DNA of 64,000 nucleotides, taken from positions 1 to 64,000 of the forward strand of contig NZ_FCOG02000019.1 of assembly GCF_001544975.2 (NCBI RefSeq). Reading direction: 5' to 3'. The notes under the pieces are model-generated. The model was not told the DNA's origin. It did not search any database and worked only from the letters and a program-made list of their open reading frames with translations. The translations under genes and the position numbers were made by a program. This document shows positions 56,300-64,000 of the stretch, piece by piece; the first letter of the stretch is position 1, and every line of letters starts with the position of its first letter. Source of the stretch: Caballeronia arationis. Its GTDB lineage: Bacteria > Pseudomonadota > Gammaproteobacteria > Burkholderiales > Burkholderiaceae.

Positions 56300-57826
56300 T
56301 CAGTCTTCGCGACGCAGATGCGGAAACAGGATCACGTCGCGGATGCTCGGGCTGTCGGTGAGCAGCATCACCAGACGGTCGATACCGATGCCGCAGCCGC
56401 CCGTCGGCGGCATGCCGTATTCGAGCGCGCGGATATAGTCGGCGTCGTAATACATCGCTTCCTCGTCGCCGGCGTCTTTCTGGTCGACCTGCTTCTGGAA
56501 GCGCGCCGCCTGGTCTTCCGGATCGTTCAGCTCGGAGAAGCCGTTCGCGATCTCGCGGCCGGTGATGAACAACTCGAAGCGCTCGGTGATGCCGTCAACC
56601 TTGTCCGACGCGCGGGCGAGCGGCGACACTTCGATCGGATAATCGATGATGAAGGTCGGCTCCCACAATTGCGACTCGGCGGTTTCCTCGAAGAGCGCCA
56701 GTTGCAGCGAGCCGACGCCCGCGTTGAGAAACGCCGGCTGCGCCGTGTCGACACCGAATTTTTTCAGTTCGGTGCGCAGGAATGCGGCGTCTGCGAGTTG
56801 CTCGGTCGTGTATTGCGGCGCGTATTTCTGGATGGCCTGCACGATTGTCAGGCGATGGAACGGCTTGCCGAGATCCAGTTCGCGGCCCTGATACGTGATT
56901 GCCGCCGTGCCGCGCGCGTCGATGGCAGCCTGGCGGATCAACTGCTCGGTGAAGTCCATCAGCCACTGATAATCCGTGTAGGCGGCGTAGAACTCCATCA
57001 TCGTGAATTCCGGATTGTGGCGCGGCGACACGCCCTCGTTACGGAAATTCCGGTTGATTTCGAACACGCGCTCGAAGCCGCCGACGATCAGCCGCTTCAG
57101 GTAAAGCTCCGGCGCGATGCGCAGGAACATCTGCATGTCGAGTGCGTTGTGATGCGTGACGAAAGGCTTGGCCGCCGCGCCGCCGGGAATCGGGTGCAAC
57201 ATCGGCGTTTCGACTTCCATGAAGTTCGCCTGAGCCATGAAATTGCGGATCGACGTGAACGCCTTCGTGCGCGCGATGAACGTCTGACGCGCTTCCGGCG
57301 TCACGATCAGATCGACATAGCGCTGGCGATAGCGCATTTCCTGGTCGGACAAGCCGTGGAACTTGTCCGGCAGCGGGCGCAGCGCCTTCGAAAGCAGCCG
57401 CAGTTCCGTGCAGCGCACCGACAGTTCGCCCTTGTTGGTGCGAAAGAGCACGCCCTTCGCCGCGACGATGTCGCCCAGGTCCCACTTCTTGAAGGCGTCG
57501 TAGACTTCGGCGCCGACGTCGGCCGGGGTGATGAAGAACTGGATCTGGCCGCTGCCGTCCTGCACGGTCGCGAAGCTCGCCTTGCCCATCACGCGCTTCA
57601 ACATCATCCGGCCGGCGAGCGCCACTTGCAGCGGATTCGCTTCGAGCGCTTCCTTGTCGGTCTGCGCGTATTCGGCTTGCAGCGCGGCGGCGTGATGCGT
57701 CGGACGAAAGTCGTTCGGGTAGGCGATGCCTTGCTCGCGCAGCGCGCGCAGCTTCTCGCGGCGTTCGGCGACGATCTGGTTCTCTTCCAGTTCGGGAGCG
57801 GCGCTCGTCTGGGTCGGTTCGGTCAT
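56300..57826 (-). CDS. lysS: lysyl-tRNA synthetase, class II
   Basis: LysS charges tRNA-Lys. The 508-residue protein has the OB-fold tRNA anticodon-binding domain at residues ~55-180 and the class II catalytic core: motif 2 in [24 protein letters not shown] and motif 3 in [19 protein letters not shown]. Start: ATG 57826 (MTEPTQTS); an in-frame start 42 bases upstream is less likely. It is downstream of prfB in the same orientation, the standard order. Confidence 0.97.
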   Translation of the reverse strand: MTEPTQTSAAPELEENQIVAERREKLRALREQGIAYPNDFRPTHHAAALQAEYAQTDKEALEANPLQVALAGRMMLKRVMGKASFATVQDGSGQIQFFITPADVGAEVYDAFKKWDLGDIVAAKGVLFRTNKGELSVRCTELRLLSKALRPLPDKFHGLSDQEMRYRQRYVDLIVTPEARQTFIARTKAFTSIRNFMAQANFMEVETPMLHPIPGGAAAKPFVTHHNALDMQMFLRIAPELYLKRLIVGGFERVFEINRNFRNEGVSPRHNPEFTMMEFYAAYTDYQWLMDFTEQLIRQAAIDARGTAAITYQGRELDLGKPFHRLTIVQAIQKYAPQYTTEQLADAAFLRTELKKFGVDTAQPAFLNAGVGSLQLALFEETAESQLWEPTFIIDYPIEVSPLARASDKVDGITERFELFITGREIANGFSELNDPEDQAARFQKQVDQKDAGDEEAMYYDADYIRALEYGMPPTGGCGIGIDRLVMLLTDSPSIRDVILFPHLRRED

Positions 57827-57906
57827 GGTGATTTGGCTTTGATTTCGGTTGGGCGACAAGCGCGGCATGGCGCGAGCCGGGCAGTGCGCCTCTCGGAAAA
57901 CGATGC

Positions 57907-57932
57907 GGCGCGGCTTCGTGAAAAGCCGCGCC
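57907..57932 (-). terminator. intergenic hairpin between prfB and lysS
   Basis: A perfect 10-bp stem GGCGCGGCTT (57907-57916) / AAGCCGCGCC (57923-57932) lies nine bases after the prfB stop. The T tract on minus is weak (GCATCGTTTTCC), so it may only reduce read-through into lysS. Confidence 0.45.
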
Positions 57933-57940
57933 GTTCGCGC

Positions 57941-59045
57941 TTACACGCCCTGTTTCAGGCTGGCGCTGATGAAGTCGTCGAGGTCGCCGTCGAGCACGGC
58001 CTTCGTGTTGCTGATTTCGACGTTGGTGCGCAGATCCTTGATGCGGCTGTTGTCGAGCACGTAGGAGCGGATCTGATGGCCCCAGCCCACGTCCGACTTG
58101 CCCGCTTCGAGCTTGTCCTGCTCCGACTGGCGCTTGCGCATTTCCGCTTCGTAGAGGCGCGATTTCAGCATCGCCATGGCCTCGGCGCGGTTGCGGTGCT
58201 GCGAGCGGTCGTTCTGGCACTGCACGACGATGCCGCTCGGCGTGTGCGTGATCCGCACGGCCGAATCGGTCTTGTTGATGTGCTGGCCGCCCGCGCCCGA
58301 AGCGCGGAACGTGTCGATGCGCAGGTCGGCGGGATTGACGTCGATTTCGAACGAATCGTCGATTTCCGGGTACACGAACACCGACGAGAACGACGTGTGC
58401 CGTCCGCCCGACGAATCGAACGGCGACTTGCGCACGAGGCGGTGGATGCCGGTTTCGGTGCGCAGGTAGCCGTACGCGTATTCGCCTTCGACCTTGATCG
58501 TCGCGCTCTTGATGCCGGCGATGTCGCCTTCGGATTCTTCGAGCACTTCGGTCTTGAAGCCCTTGCGCTCTGAGTAGCGCAAATACTGGCGCAGCAGCAT
58601 GGCAGCCCAGTCGCACGCTTCGGTGCCGCCGGCGCCGGCCTGGATATCGATGAAGCAGTTGTTCGGATCGGCCGGATTCGCGAACATCCGGCGGAACTCC
58701 ATGTCCTCGACGCGCGCCTGCAGCGACGCGGCGTCGGCTTCGCAGGCGACGAGCGTTTCTTCGTCGTTTTCCTCGCGGGCCATGTCGAAGAGGTCCTGCG
58801 TGTCGCGCAGGTCGTTATCGAGGTCGGTAAGCGTCGTGACGACGCCGTCGAGCAGCTTCTTTTCCCGGCCGAGCGCCTGGGCGTTCTTCGAGTCGTTCCA
58901 GACGTTCGGGTCTTCGAGGACCCGGTTGACTTCGTCTAGACGCTGGGCTTTCGCGTCGTAGTCAAAGATACCCCCGAAGCTCGCCCGCGCGATGGCGCAG
59001 GTCGGCGAGAAGGTTCTCGATCGAGTTGAGACGTTCCGCTTCCAT
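57941..59045 (-). CDS. prfB: peptide chain release factor 2 (programmed +1 frameshift)
   Basis: RF2 ends translation at UGA and UAA. The ATG at 59045 opens a frame that meets in-frame UGA (codon 28, 58964-58962) after CTT; +1 slippage there restores a product of 367 residues, the normal RF2 length. The frameshift signal is described separately. The rest is standard: SPF-type anticodon motif as [14 protein letters not shown] region, and GGQ in [18 protein letters not shown]. It is upstream of lysS and downstream of recJ. The in-frame stop is regulatory, not damage. Confidence 0.96.
58962..58976 (-). promoter_or_regulatory. prfB programmed frameshift site
   Basis: On the minus strand CGGGGGTATCTTTGA: a Shine-Dalgarno-like GGGGG, three-base spacer TAT, the slippery CTT, then UGA followed by C. 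This is the conserved RF2 autoregulation site, by which low RF2 raises frameshifting and RF2 synthesis. Confidence 0.93.
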
Positions 59046-59187
59046 GTTCGATTTTTCGGCTGAGTGAAAAGGGGAAATTATAGCCGATCGGATGTTTCCG
59101 AAGCGCGCGCCGCACCGCGCCGGGCTTCGCTCGTGGGGCGTCGGTGGCGTTTTTTGGGGGCCGCAGAAGCGGGATTCCGGCCCGCGC

Positions 59188-60894
59188 CTAGCCCGCTGCG
59201 TGCTCGACGATCATCTGCACGCGGGCGATGCCGTTCCACGAGTCGCTGACGAGCCGGTACGCGACGGTCGCGCGTGCCGGAAGGGGCTCGACGTGATTGA
59301 ACCAGATCGCGGAAAAGCGCTGGCGGCCGCGCGCGAGCTGCAGCTTGAGGTGCTTGTCCTTGACGAGGGCCTGCGACGCCACCTCGAATTCGCCGGAGAA
59401 CACCGGCGCCGGAAAGCCCTGGCCCCAGACCGCCGCGTCGATCAGCTCGACGAACTGCGGCGTGAAATACGCGTCCTCCAGCTCGCCATCGGTTTCGACG
59501 ACCCGCGAGAGCGCGTCGGCGGTGAGCCATTCCCGCCCGACCGCTTCGAACGCCGCGGTGAAGCGCGGGATGTCGGCGGTGGCGATCGTCAGGCCCGCCG
59601 CCATCGCGTGGCCGCCGAACTTGACGATCATCCCGGCCTCGCGCTTCGAGATCAGGTCGACCGCGTCGCGCAGGTGAAAGCCGGGAATCGAGCGCCCGGA
59701 GCCCTTCGACAGCACGCCGCTGTCGTCGGCGTGCGCGAACGTGAACGACGGCCGGTGAAAACGCTCCTTCAGCCGCCCCGCGACGATCCCGATTACGCCC
59801 TGATGCCACGCCGGGTTGAAGAGCGTGAGCGTCGCGTGGTCGCCGGGATCGACGGATTGCAGTTCGTCGAGCGCCTGCTGCTGCATGCCCGCCTCGATCT
59901 CGCGACGCTCGCGGTTGATCGCGTCGAGTTGCTGCGCGAGTTCCCACGCGCGGCCGATGTCGTCGGTGGTCAGGCACTCGATGCCGAGCGACATGTCCGA
60001 GAGCCGCCCCGCCGCGTTCAGGCGCGGACCGAGCGCGAAGCCCATGTCGAAGCCTGAAGCGACGCGCGCGTCGCGCCCGGCCGCGCGAAAGAGCGCGGCG
60101 ATTCCGGGCTGCATGCGGCCCGCTCGAATCCGCTTCAAACCCTGCGCGACGAGAATCCGGTTGTTCGGATCGAGCTTCACGACGTCCGCGACGGTGCCGA
60201 GCGCGACCAGGTCGAGCAGGCCGTCGAGTCGCGGTTCGGGATTCGCGTCGGTGAAGGCGTTGCGGCGGCGCAGTTCGGCCCGCAGCGCAAGCAGCACGTA
60301 GAACATCACGCCGACGCCCGCGATGCACTTGCTCGGAAACGTGCAGCCCGGCTGGTTCGGATTGACGATCGCGCGCGCGGGCGGCAGTTCGTCGCCGGGG
60401 AGGTGATGGTCGGTCACGAGGACGTCGATGCCGAGCGCGTTCGCGGCCTCGACGCCATCCACGCTCGCGATGCCGTTATCGACCGTGATCAGCAGTTCGG
60501 GCTTGCCCGACGGATTGCGCGCGGCCAGCTCGACGATTTCGGGCGTCAGCCCGTAGCCGTATTCGAAGCGGTTCGGCACGAGATAGCCGATTTGCGCGCC
60601 GAACATGCGCAGTCCGCGTACGGCGACGGCGCAGGCGGTCGCGCCGTCGCAGTCGTAATCCGCGACGACCAGCATGCGGCGCTTTGCGGCGAGCGCGTCG
60701 GCGAGCACGGCGGCGGCTTCGTCACAGCCTTTCAGCCCGACGGGCGCATGCAGGCGCTTGAGTTCGGTCTCGATTTCATCGGGCGTCGTCACGCCGCGCG
60801 ACGCGTAGAGCCGCGCGATGACCGGATGCAGGCCGTGACGCATCAGCACTTCGGCATCGACGGGGGAGGGGGCGCGGGTGACGATTCGGGTCAT
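59188..60894 (-). CDS. recJ: single-stranded-DNA-specific exonuclease RecJ
   Basis: RecJ is a 5'-3' exonuclease in recombination and repair. The 568-residue protein has the DHH phosphoesterase motifs VVADYDCDGATACAV (motif I), LLITVDNGIAS, LVTDHHLPGDE (DHH itself) and, in the DHHA1 domain, SGRSIPGFHLRDA and FGGHAMAAGLTI. The C-terminal OB domain is present. It lies 142 bases before prfB on the same strand; the gap holds no gene. Confidence 0.95.
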   Translation of the reverse strand: MTRIVTRAPSPVDAEVLMRHGLHPVIARLYASRGVTTPDEIETELKRLHAPVGLKGCDEAAAVLADALAAKRRMLVVADYDCDGATACAVAVRGLRMFGAQIGYLVPNRFEYGYGLTPEIVELAARNPSGKPELLITVDNGIASVDGVEAANALGIDVLVTDHHLPGDELPPARAIVNPNQPGCTFPSKCIAGVGVMFYVLLALRAELRRRNAFTDANPEPRLDGLLDLVALGTVADVVKLDPNNRILVAQGLKRIRAGRMQPGIAALFRAAGRDARVASGFDMGFALGPRLNAAGRLSDMSLGIECLTTDDIGRAWELAQQLDAINRERREIEAGMQQQALDELQSVDPGDHATLTLFNPAWHQGVIGIVAGRLKERFHRPSFTFAHADDSGVLSKGSGRSIPGFHLRDAVDLISKREAGMIVKFGGHAMAAGLTIATADIPRFTAAFEAVGREWLTADALSRVVETDGELEDAYFTPQFVELIDAAVWGQGFPAPVFSGEFEVASQALVKDKHLKLQLARGRQRFSAIWFNHVEPLPARATVAYRLVSDSWNGIARVQMIVEHAAG

Positions 60895-60912
60895 GCGGAA
60901 AAGGCCGGTGAT

Positions 60913-62019
60913 TTATTCGATGAAGAGCGCGGCGATCGGGCGGCGGCGCCAGAACTTGCGCAGGTTGCCGCGCGTGACGGTGAGCGTGACCGAGCCGGTA
61001 TCGCTGCAAAGTGTCATGCAGAGCGTGCCGAGCGAGCCGTCGTTCAGCGCGGCGAGGGCGGGCGCGAACCAGTCGGTTTCGAGCTGTTGCAGCGCTGCGT
61101 TCCAGCGCGCCCAGTCCTGCTCGATGAACGGCGCCGAGAACGGATCGAGTTCGACGAGCGTGCGGCCCGTTTCGCCCGCTGCGGCGAGCGCGCTGAACGA
61201 TGCGGGCGGCGAGGCGGGCGGCGAGGCGGGCGCGAGGTCGGCGGCGAGCGCGAGTCCGCGCGTCGCGGCGGCGTCCGACATCACGCGCGCGAACGGGCTC
61301 GACACCGTCCGGTACACGCCTTGTCCGTGCAGCCAGATCGAGTTGATCGCGGGCAGGCCGCGCGCTTCGCGCGCCTCGTTCAGCGGATGCTCGAACCAGG
61401 CCATCTGCACTTCGTTCTGCAGCTTCATCCACGCGCGCGAGCGCTGGCCGGTCTTCGCTTCGTGCGGCAGCCAGATTTCGATATTGCGCCCGCTCGCCCG
61501 CAGCGGCGACGCGCCCGAGAGCGCGCCGAGGCTCTCGCCCGAGACGTACCAGCGCGTCGCGCCCGGCGCCTGCACCTCGATGCCCATCTCTTCGATCAGC
61601 GGCTTTACGGTCTGAAAGAGCGCACGGGCTTCGTCGGCGGAGACTTCGAGCGTGGCCGGATCGATCAGCACCAGATGGTCGTGCGCGATGCGCACATGCA
61701 CCGGTTCGACGCAGGCCCAGCGCGCATCGCCGGGCGTGCCGCCGTCGGCGAGCAGCATGTAGGGCGCGAGCGGCGCGTCGTCGGCCAATGCGCTGTCCGG
61801 CGCGTTCGCGACGCCGAACGCGCGCGCGATCCAGCGCTCGTGCGGCAGCGTGCGCTGGAAATCCTCGCCGATCACGCGCTCGTCGAGCGTCGCGCGGGCG
61901 AGCAGCTTTTCGAGCGCGGGTGTCTCCAGGTTGTGCAGTGCGGTCGCGGCGTCCGCGGCGGACGGCAGCGCGAACGGGAGCAGAAGGTGGAGGTGGTGAA
62001 GAGGCATGATGGTGCGCAT
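60913..62019 (-). CDS. RpfE-like conserved protein (phosphoglycerate-mutase-related)
   Basis: A 368-residue protein in the position where Burkholderiaceae carry a conserved gene annotated as RpfE-type regulator or phosphoglycerate-mutase-related, next to recJ. Visible conserved stretches: LHLLLPFALPSAADAATAL at the start, RWACVEPVHVRIAHDHLVL, IEIWLPHE, NSIWLHGQGVY (W-x-W-G-like) and TLCSDTGSVTLTVTRGNLRKFWRR at the end. No proven activity. I take ATG 62019 (MRTIMPLHH); a second ATG at 62007 is equally possible, and upstream extension is not supported. No strong Shine-Dalgarno was seen. Confidence 0.7.
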   Translation of the reverse strand: MRTIMPLHHLHLLLPFALPSAADAATALHNLETPALEKLLARATLDERVIGEDFQRTLPHERWIARAFGVANAPDSALADDAPLAPYMLLADGGTPGDARWACVEPVHVRIAHDHLVLIDPATLEVSADEARALFQTVKPLIEEMGIEVQAPGATRWYVSGESLGALSGASPLRASGRNIEIWLPHEAKTGQRSRAWMKLQNEVQMAWFEHPLNEAREARGLPAINSIWLHGQGVYRTVSSPFARVMSDAAATRGLALAADLAPASPPASPPASFSALAAAGETGRTLVELDPFSAPFIEQDWARWNAALQQLETDWFAPALAALNDGSLGTLCMTLCSDTGSVTLTVTRGNLRKFWRRRPIAALFIE

Positions 62020-62214
62020 TGTATGGCAAACTTCGCGGTTGACTGATCGCCCGGCGCTGGCCTCGCGCCCGCCGGAATGCGCGCCAGGGCGTCCGGTGGG
62101 CGTTTGCGTGCGTATATGAAGATGCGCGAAGATTTGCGTCGCGCAAGATCGCATACGGCACACTGGCTGGCTCGCCGGCCTGCTGCCCGCGCGGATCGAA
62201 ACAAAAGGACTCGC

Positions 62215-63468
62215 TTGAAACTACCCTACGAATGGCAGATCGGCTGGCGCTATACGCGCGCCAGCAAACGCACGACAGGCAACGGCTTCATCTCCTTCAT
62301 CGCGCTCGTTTCGATGGCGGGCATCGCGCTCGGCGTCGCCGCCCTGATCGTGGTGCTTTCGGTCATGAACGGCTTTCAGAAGGAAGTCCGCGACCGCATG
62401 CTCTCGGTGCTCTCGCACGTCGAAATCTTTTCGCCGACCGGCTCGATGCCGAACTGGCAACTCACCGCGCAGGAAGCGCGCCGCAATCCGGAAGTGATCG
62501 GCGCGGCGCCGTACGTCGAGGCGCAGGCGCTCCTCACGCGTCAGGGCGCGGTGAGCGGCGTGGCGCTGCGCGGCGTCGAGCCGTCGCTGGAGCCGCAGGT
62601 CTCCGACATCGGCAAGGAGATGCGCGCCGGCTCGCTCGCGAGCCTCGTCCCGGGCGAATTCGGCATCGTGCTCGGCGCCGATCTCGCGACCAACCTCGGC
62701 GTCACCACCGGCGACAAGATCACGCTCGTCGCGCCCGAAGGCACGATCACGCCCGCCGGCATGATGCCGCGCCTCAAGCAGTTCACGGTCGTCGGCGTGT
62801 TCGAATCGGGGCACTACGAGTACGACTCGACCCTTGCGCTCATCTCCATCCGTGACGCGCAGGCGCTCTTTCGCCTGCCCGCGCCGACCGGCGTGCGCCT
62901 GAAGCTGAAAGACATGCAGCGCGCGCCCGAAGTCGCGCACCAGCTCGCGCGCACGCTCTCGGGCGACCTCTACATCCGCGACTGGACGCAGCAGAACAAG
63001 ACCTGGTTCTCCGCCGTGCAGATCGAAAAGCGCATGATGTTCATCATCCTCACGCTGATCATCGCGGTGGCGGCGTTCAACCTCGTGTCGTCGCTCGTGA
63101 TGACCGTCACCGACAAACAGGCCGACATCGCCATCCTGCGCACGCTCGGCGCACAGCCGGGGTCGATCATGAAGATCTTCGTCGTGCAGGGCGTGACGAT
63201 CGGCTTCATCGGGACGGCGATCGGCGTGTCGCTCGGGTGTCTCATCGCATGGAGCATTCCGTGGCTCGTGCCGATGATCGAGCACCTGATCGGCGTGCAG
63301 TTCCTGCCGCCTTCGGTGTATTTCATCAGCGAGTTGCCGTCCGAGCTCGTTCCCGGCGACGTCGCGAAGATCGGCATCATCGCGTTCCTGCTGTCGTCGC
63401 TCGCGACGCTCTATCCGAGCTGGCGCGGCGCCAAGGTTCGTCCGGCGGAGGCGCTGCGCTATGAGTGA
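62215..63468 (+). CDS. lolC: lipoprotein-releasing permease subunit LolC/LolE
   Basis: LolC/E with LolD extracts lipoproteins from the inner membrane for transfer to LolA. The 417-residue protein has one N-terminal membrane segment (residues ~23-50; [30 protein letters not shown]), a large periplasmic domain, and three C-terminal FtsX segments ([43 protein letters not shown]-like, [18 protein letters not shown]). The start codon is TTG at 62215 ([13 protein letters not shown]), six bases after AAAGGA; upstream ATGs are in low-conservation sequence. It overlaps lolD by eight bases. Confidence 0.93.
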   Translation: MKLPYEWQIGWRYTRASKRTTGNGFISFIALVSMAGIALGVAALIVVLSVMNGFQKEVRDRMLSVLSHVEIFSPTGSMPNWQLTAQEARRNPEVIGAAPYVEAQALLTRQGAVSGVALRGVEPSLEPQVSDIGKEMRAGSLASLVPGEFGIVLGADLATNLGVTTGDKITLVAPEGTITPAGMMPRLKQFTVVGVFESGHYEYDSTLALISIRDAQALFRLPAPTGVRLKLKDMQRAPEVAHQLARTLSGDLYIRDWTQQNKTWFSAVQIEKRMMFIILTLIIAVAAFNLVSSLVMTVTDKQADIAILRTLGAQPGSIMKIFVVQGVTIGFIGTAIGVSLGCLIAWSIPWLVPMIEHLIGVQFLPPSVYFISELPSELVPGDVAKIGIIAFLLSSLATLYPSWRGAKVRPAEALRYE

Positions 63469-64000
63469 CACGAACAACAACATCGTGCTGCAGGCATCGG
63501 CGATCTCGAAGACCTTCGTGCAGGGCGGCTTCAACGTGCAGGTGCTGAACAACGCGCAACTCGACGTGTATCGCGGCGAGAAGCTCGCGATCGTCGGCGC
63601 GTCGGGATCGGGCAAGAGCACGCTGTTGCACGTGCTCGGCGGACTCGACGAACCGAGCGCGGGCAAGGTGTCGCTGCTTGGCAAGCCGTTCACGGAGCTG
63701 AAAGAGCGCGAGCGCAACGAACTGCGCAACCGCGCGCTCGGCTTCGTGTACCAGTTCCATCATCTGCTCGCGGAATTCACCGCGCTCGACAACGTCGCGA
63801 TGCCGCTCAGAATTCGCCGCATGTCTGAAGACGACGCGCGCAAAGAGGCGATGGTGATGCTGGAGCGGGTGGGCATCGGGCACCGGGCGAAGCATCGGCC
63901 GGGTGAGCTCTCGGGTGGCGAGCGGCAGCGCGTGGCGATCGCACGCGCGCTCGTGACGCATCCCGCGTGCGTGCTCGCGGACGAACCGACCGGCAACCTC
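63461..64000 (+). CDS. lolD: lipoprotein-releasing ABC transporter ATPase LolD (truncated by window edge)
   Basis: The ATPase of the Lol complex. 180 codons are visible and the gene runs off the window. Walker [10 protein letters not shown], the Q-loop [17 protein letters not shown] with the typical LolD His pair, the signature [15 protein letters not shown], and Walker [10 protein letters not shown] are all present. The ATG at 63461 lies inside the end of lolC (stop 63466-63468), which couples their translation. Confidence 0.96.
   Translation, partial: MSDTNNNIVLQASAISKTFVQGGFNVQVLNNAQLDVYRGEKLAIVGASGSGKSTLLHVLGGLDEPSAGKVSLLGKPFTELKERERNELRNRALGFVYQFHHLLAEFTALDNVAMPLRIRRMSEDDARKEAMVMLERVGIGHRAKHRPGELSGGERQRVAIARALVTHPACVLADEPTGNL

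Noticed and set aside
56264-58573. 769-codon plus-strand frame opposite lysS and prfB
   Set aside because: It spans two real genes on the other strand and resembles no family; a GC-bias artefact.
58962-58964. In-frame stop in prfB, seeming to truncate the gene
   Set aside because: It is the conserved RF2 programmed frameshift (CTT TGA C with upstream G-rich element), not a mutation.

Overview
The window is about 64 kb of GC-rich chromosome from a betaproteobacterium, almost certainly Burkholderiaceae (Burkholderia, Paraburkholderia or Caballeronia). The evidence is the gene orders recJ-prfB-lysS, glnA-ntrB-ntrC, aceE-aceF-lpd behind a FixL/FixJ-like pair, and iscRSUA-hscBA-fdx-iscX, together with a phasin, a polyhydroxyalkanoate granule protein. 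Most of the window is core genome. The accessory parts are a trimeric autotransporter locus, a TIR-domain gene and some low-complexity exported proteins. No rRNA, tRNA, CRISPR array or complete insertion sequence was seen.

Layout. 1-6.7 kb: possible transposase tail, yggX, argA and, divergently, hrpA with a very long disordered N-terminus. 6.7-11.2 kb: a YadA-type trimeric autotransporter gene broken by two opposite single-base frameshifts in G tracts, followed by a BamE-domain lipoprotein that may assist it. 11.2-15.7 kb: beta-propeller, fatty acid hydroxylase, EI24-type membrane protein, molybdopterin-binding and rhodanese genes. 15.7-20.4 kb: nitrogen block glnA-ntrB-ntrC behind a readable sigma-54/NtrC control region. 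20.4-28.5 kb: xthA, a TIR protein with a SARM1-like catalytic glutamate motif, a CodA-like amidohydrolase, prlC, folD and DUF2950. 28.5-33.6 kb: DUF3300 and a PAS sensor kinase/response regulator pair. 33.7-40.5 kb: pyruvate dehydrogenase operon, whose E3 subunit carries two lipoyl domains. 40.7-44.2 kb: phasin, HDAC-like amidohydrolase, PBP7-type peptidase. 44.2-47.4 kb: IclR regulator divergent from lutA-lutB, with no lutC. 47.5-49.1 kb: small exported proteins and a low-molecular-weight phosphatase. 49.2-55.1 kb: complete isc operon behind an IscR box. 55.2-62.0 kb: glycine-zipper protein, lysS, prfB with its programmed frameshift, recJ, RpfE-like protein. 62.2-64.0 kb: lolC and truncated lolD.

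How the genes work together. NtrB/NtrC encoded here should control glnA through the three sites seen upstream of it. IscR should repress its own operon, which builds Fe-S clusters used by IscR itself, the ferredoxin and LutA/LutB. Pyruvate dehydrogenase makes acetyl-CoA, the precursor of the polymer coated by the phasin. The least explained parts are the broken autotransporter, the solitary TIR gene, the second lipoyl domain in the E3 subunit, and large symmetric operators just upstream of the aceE and phasin promoters.
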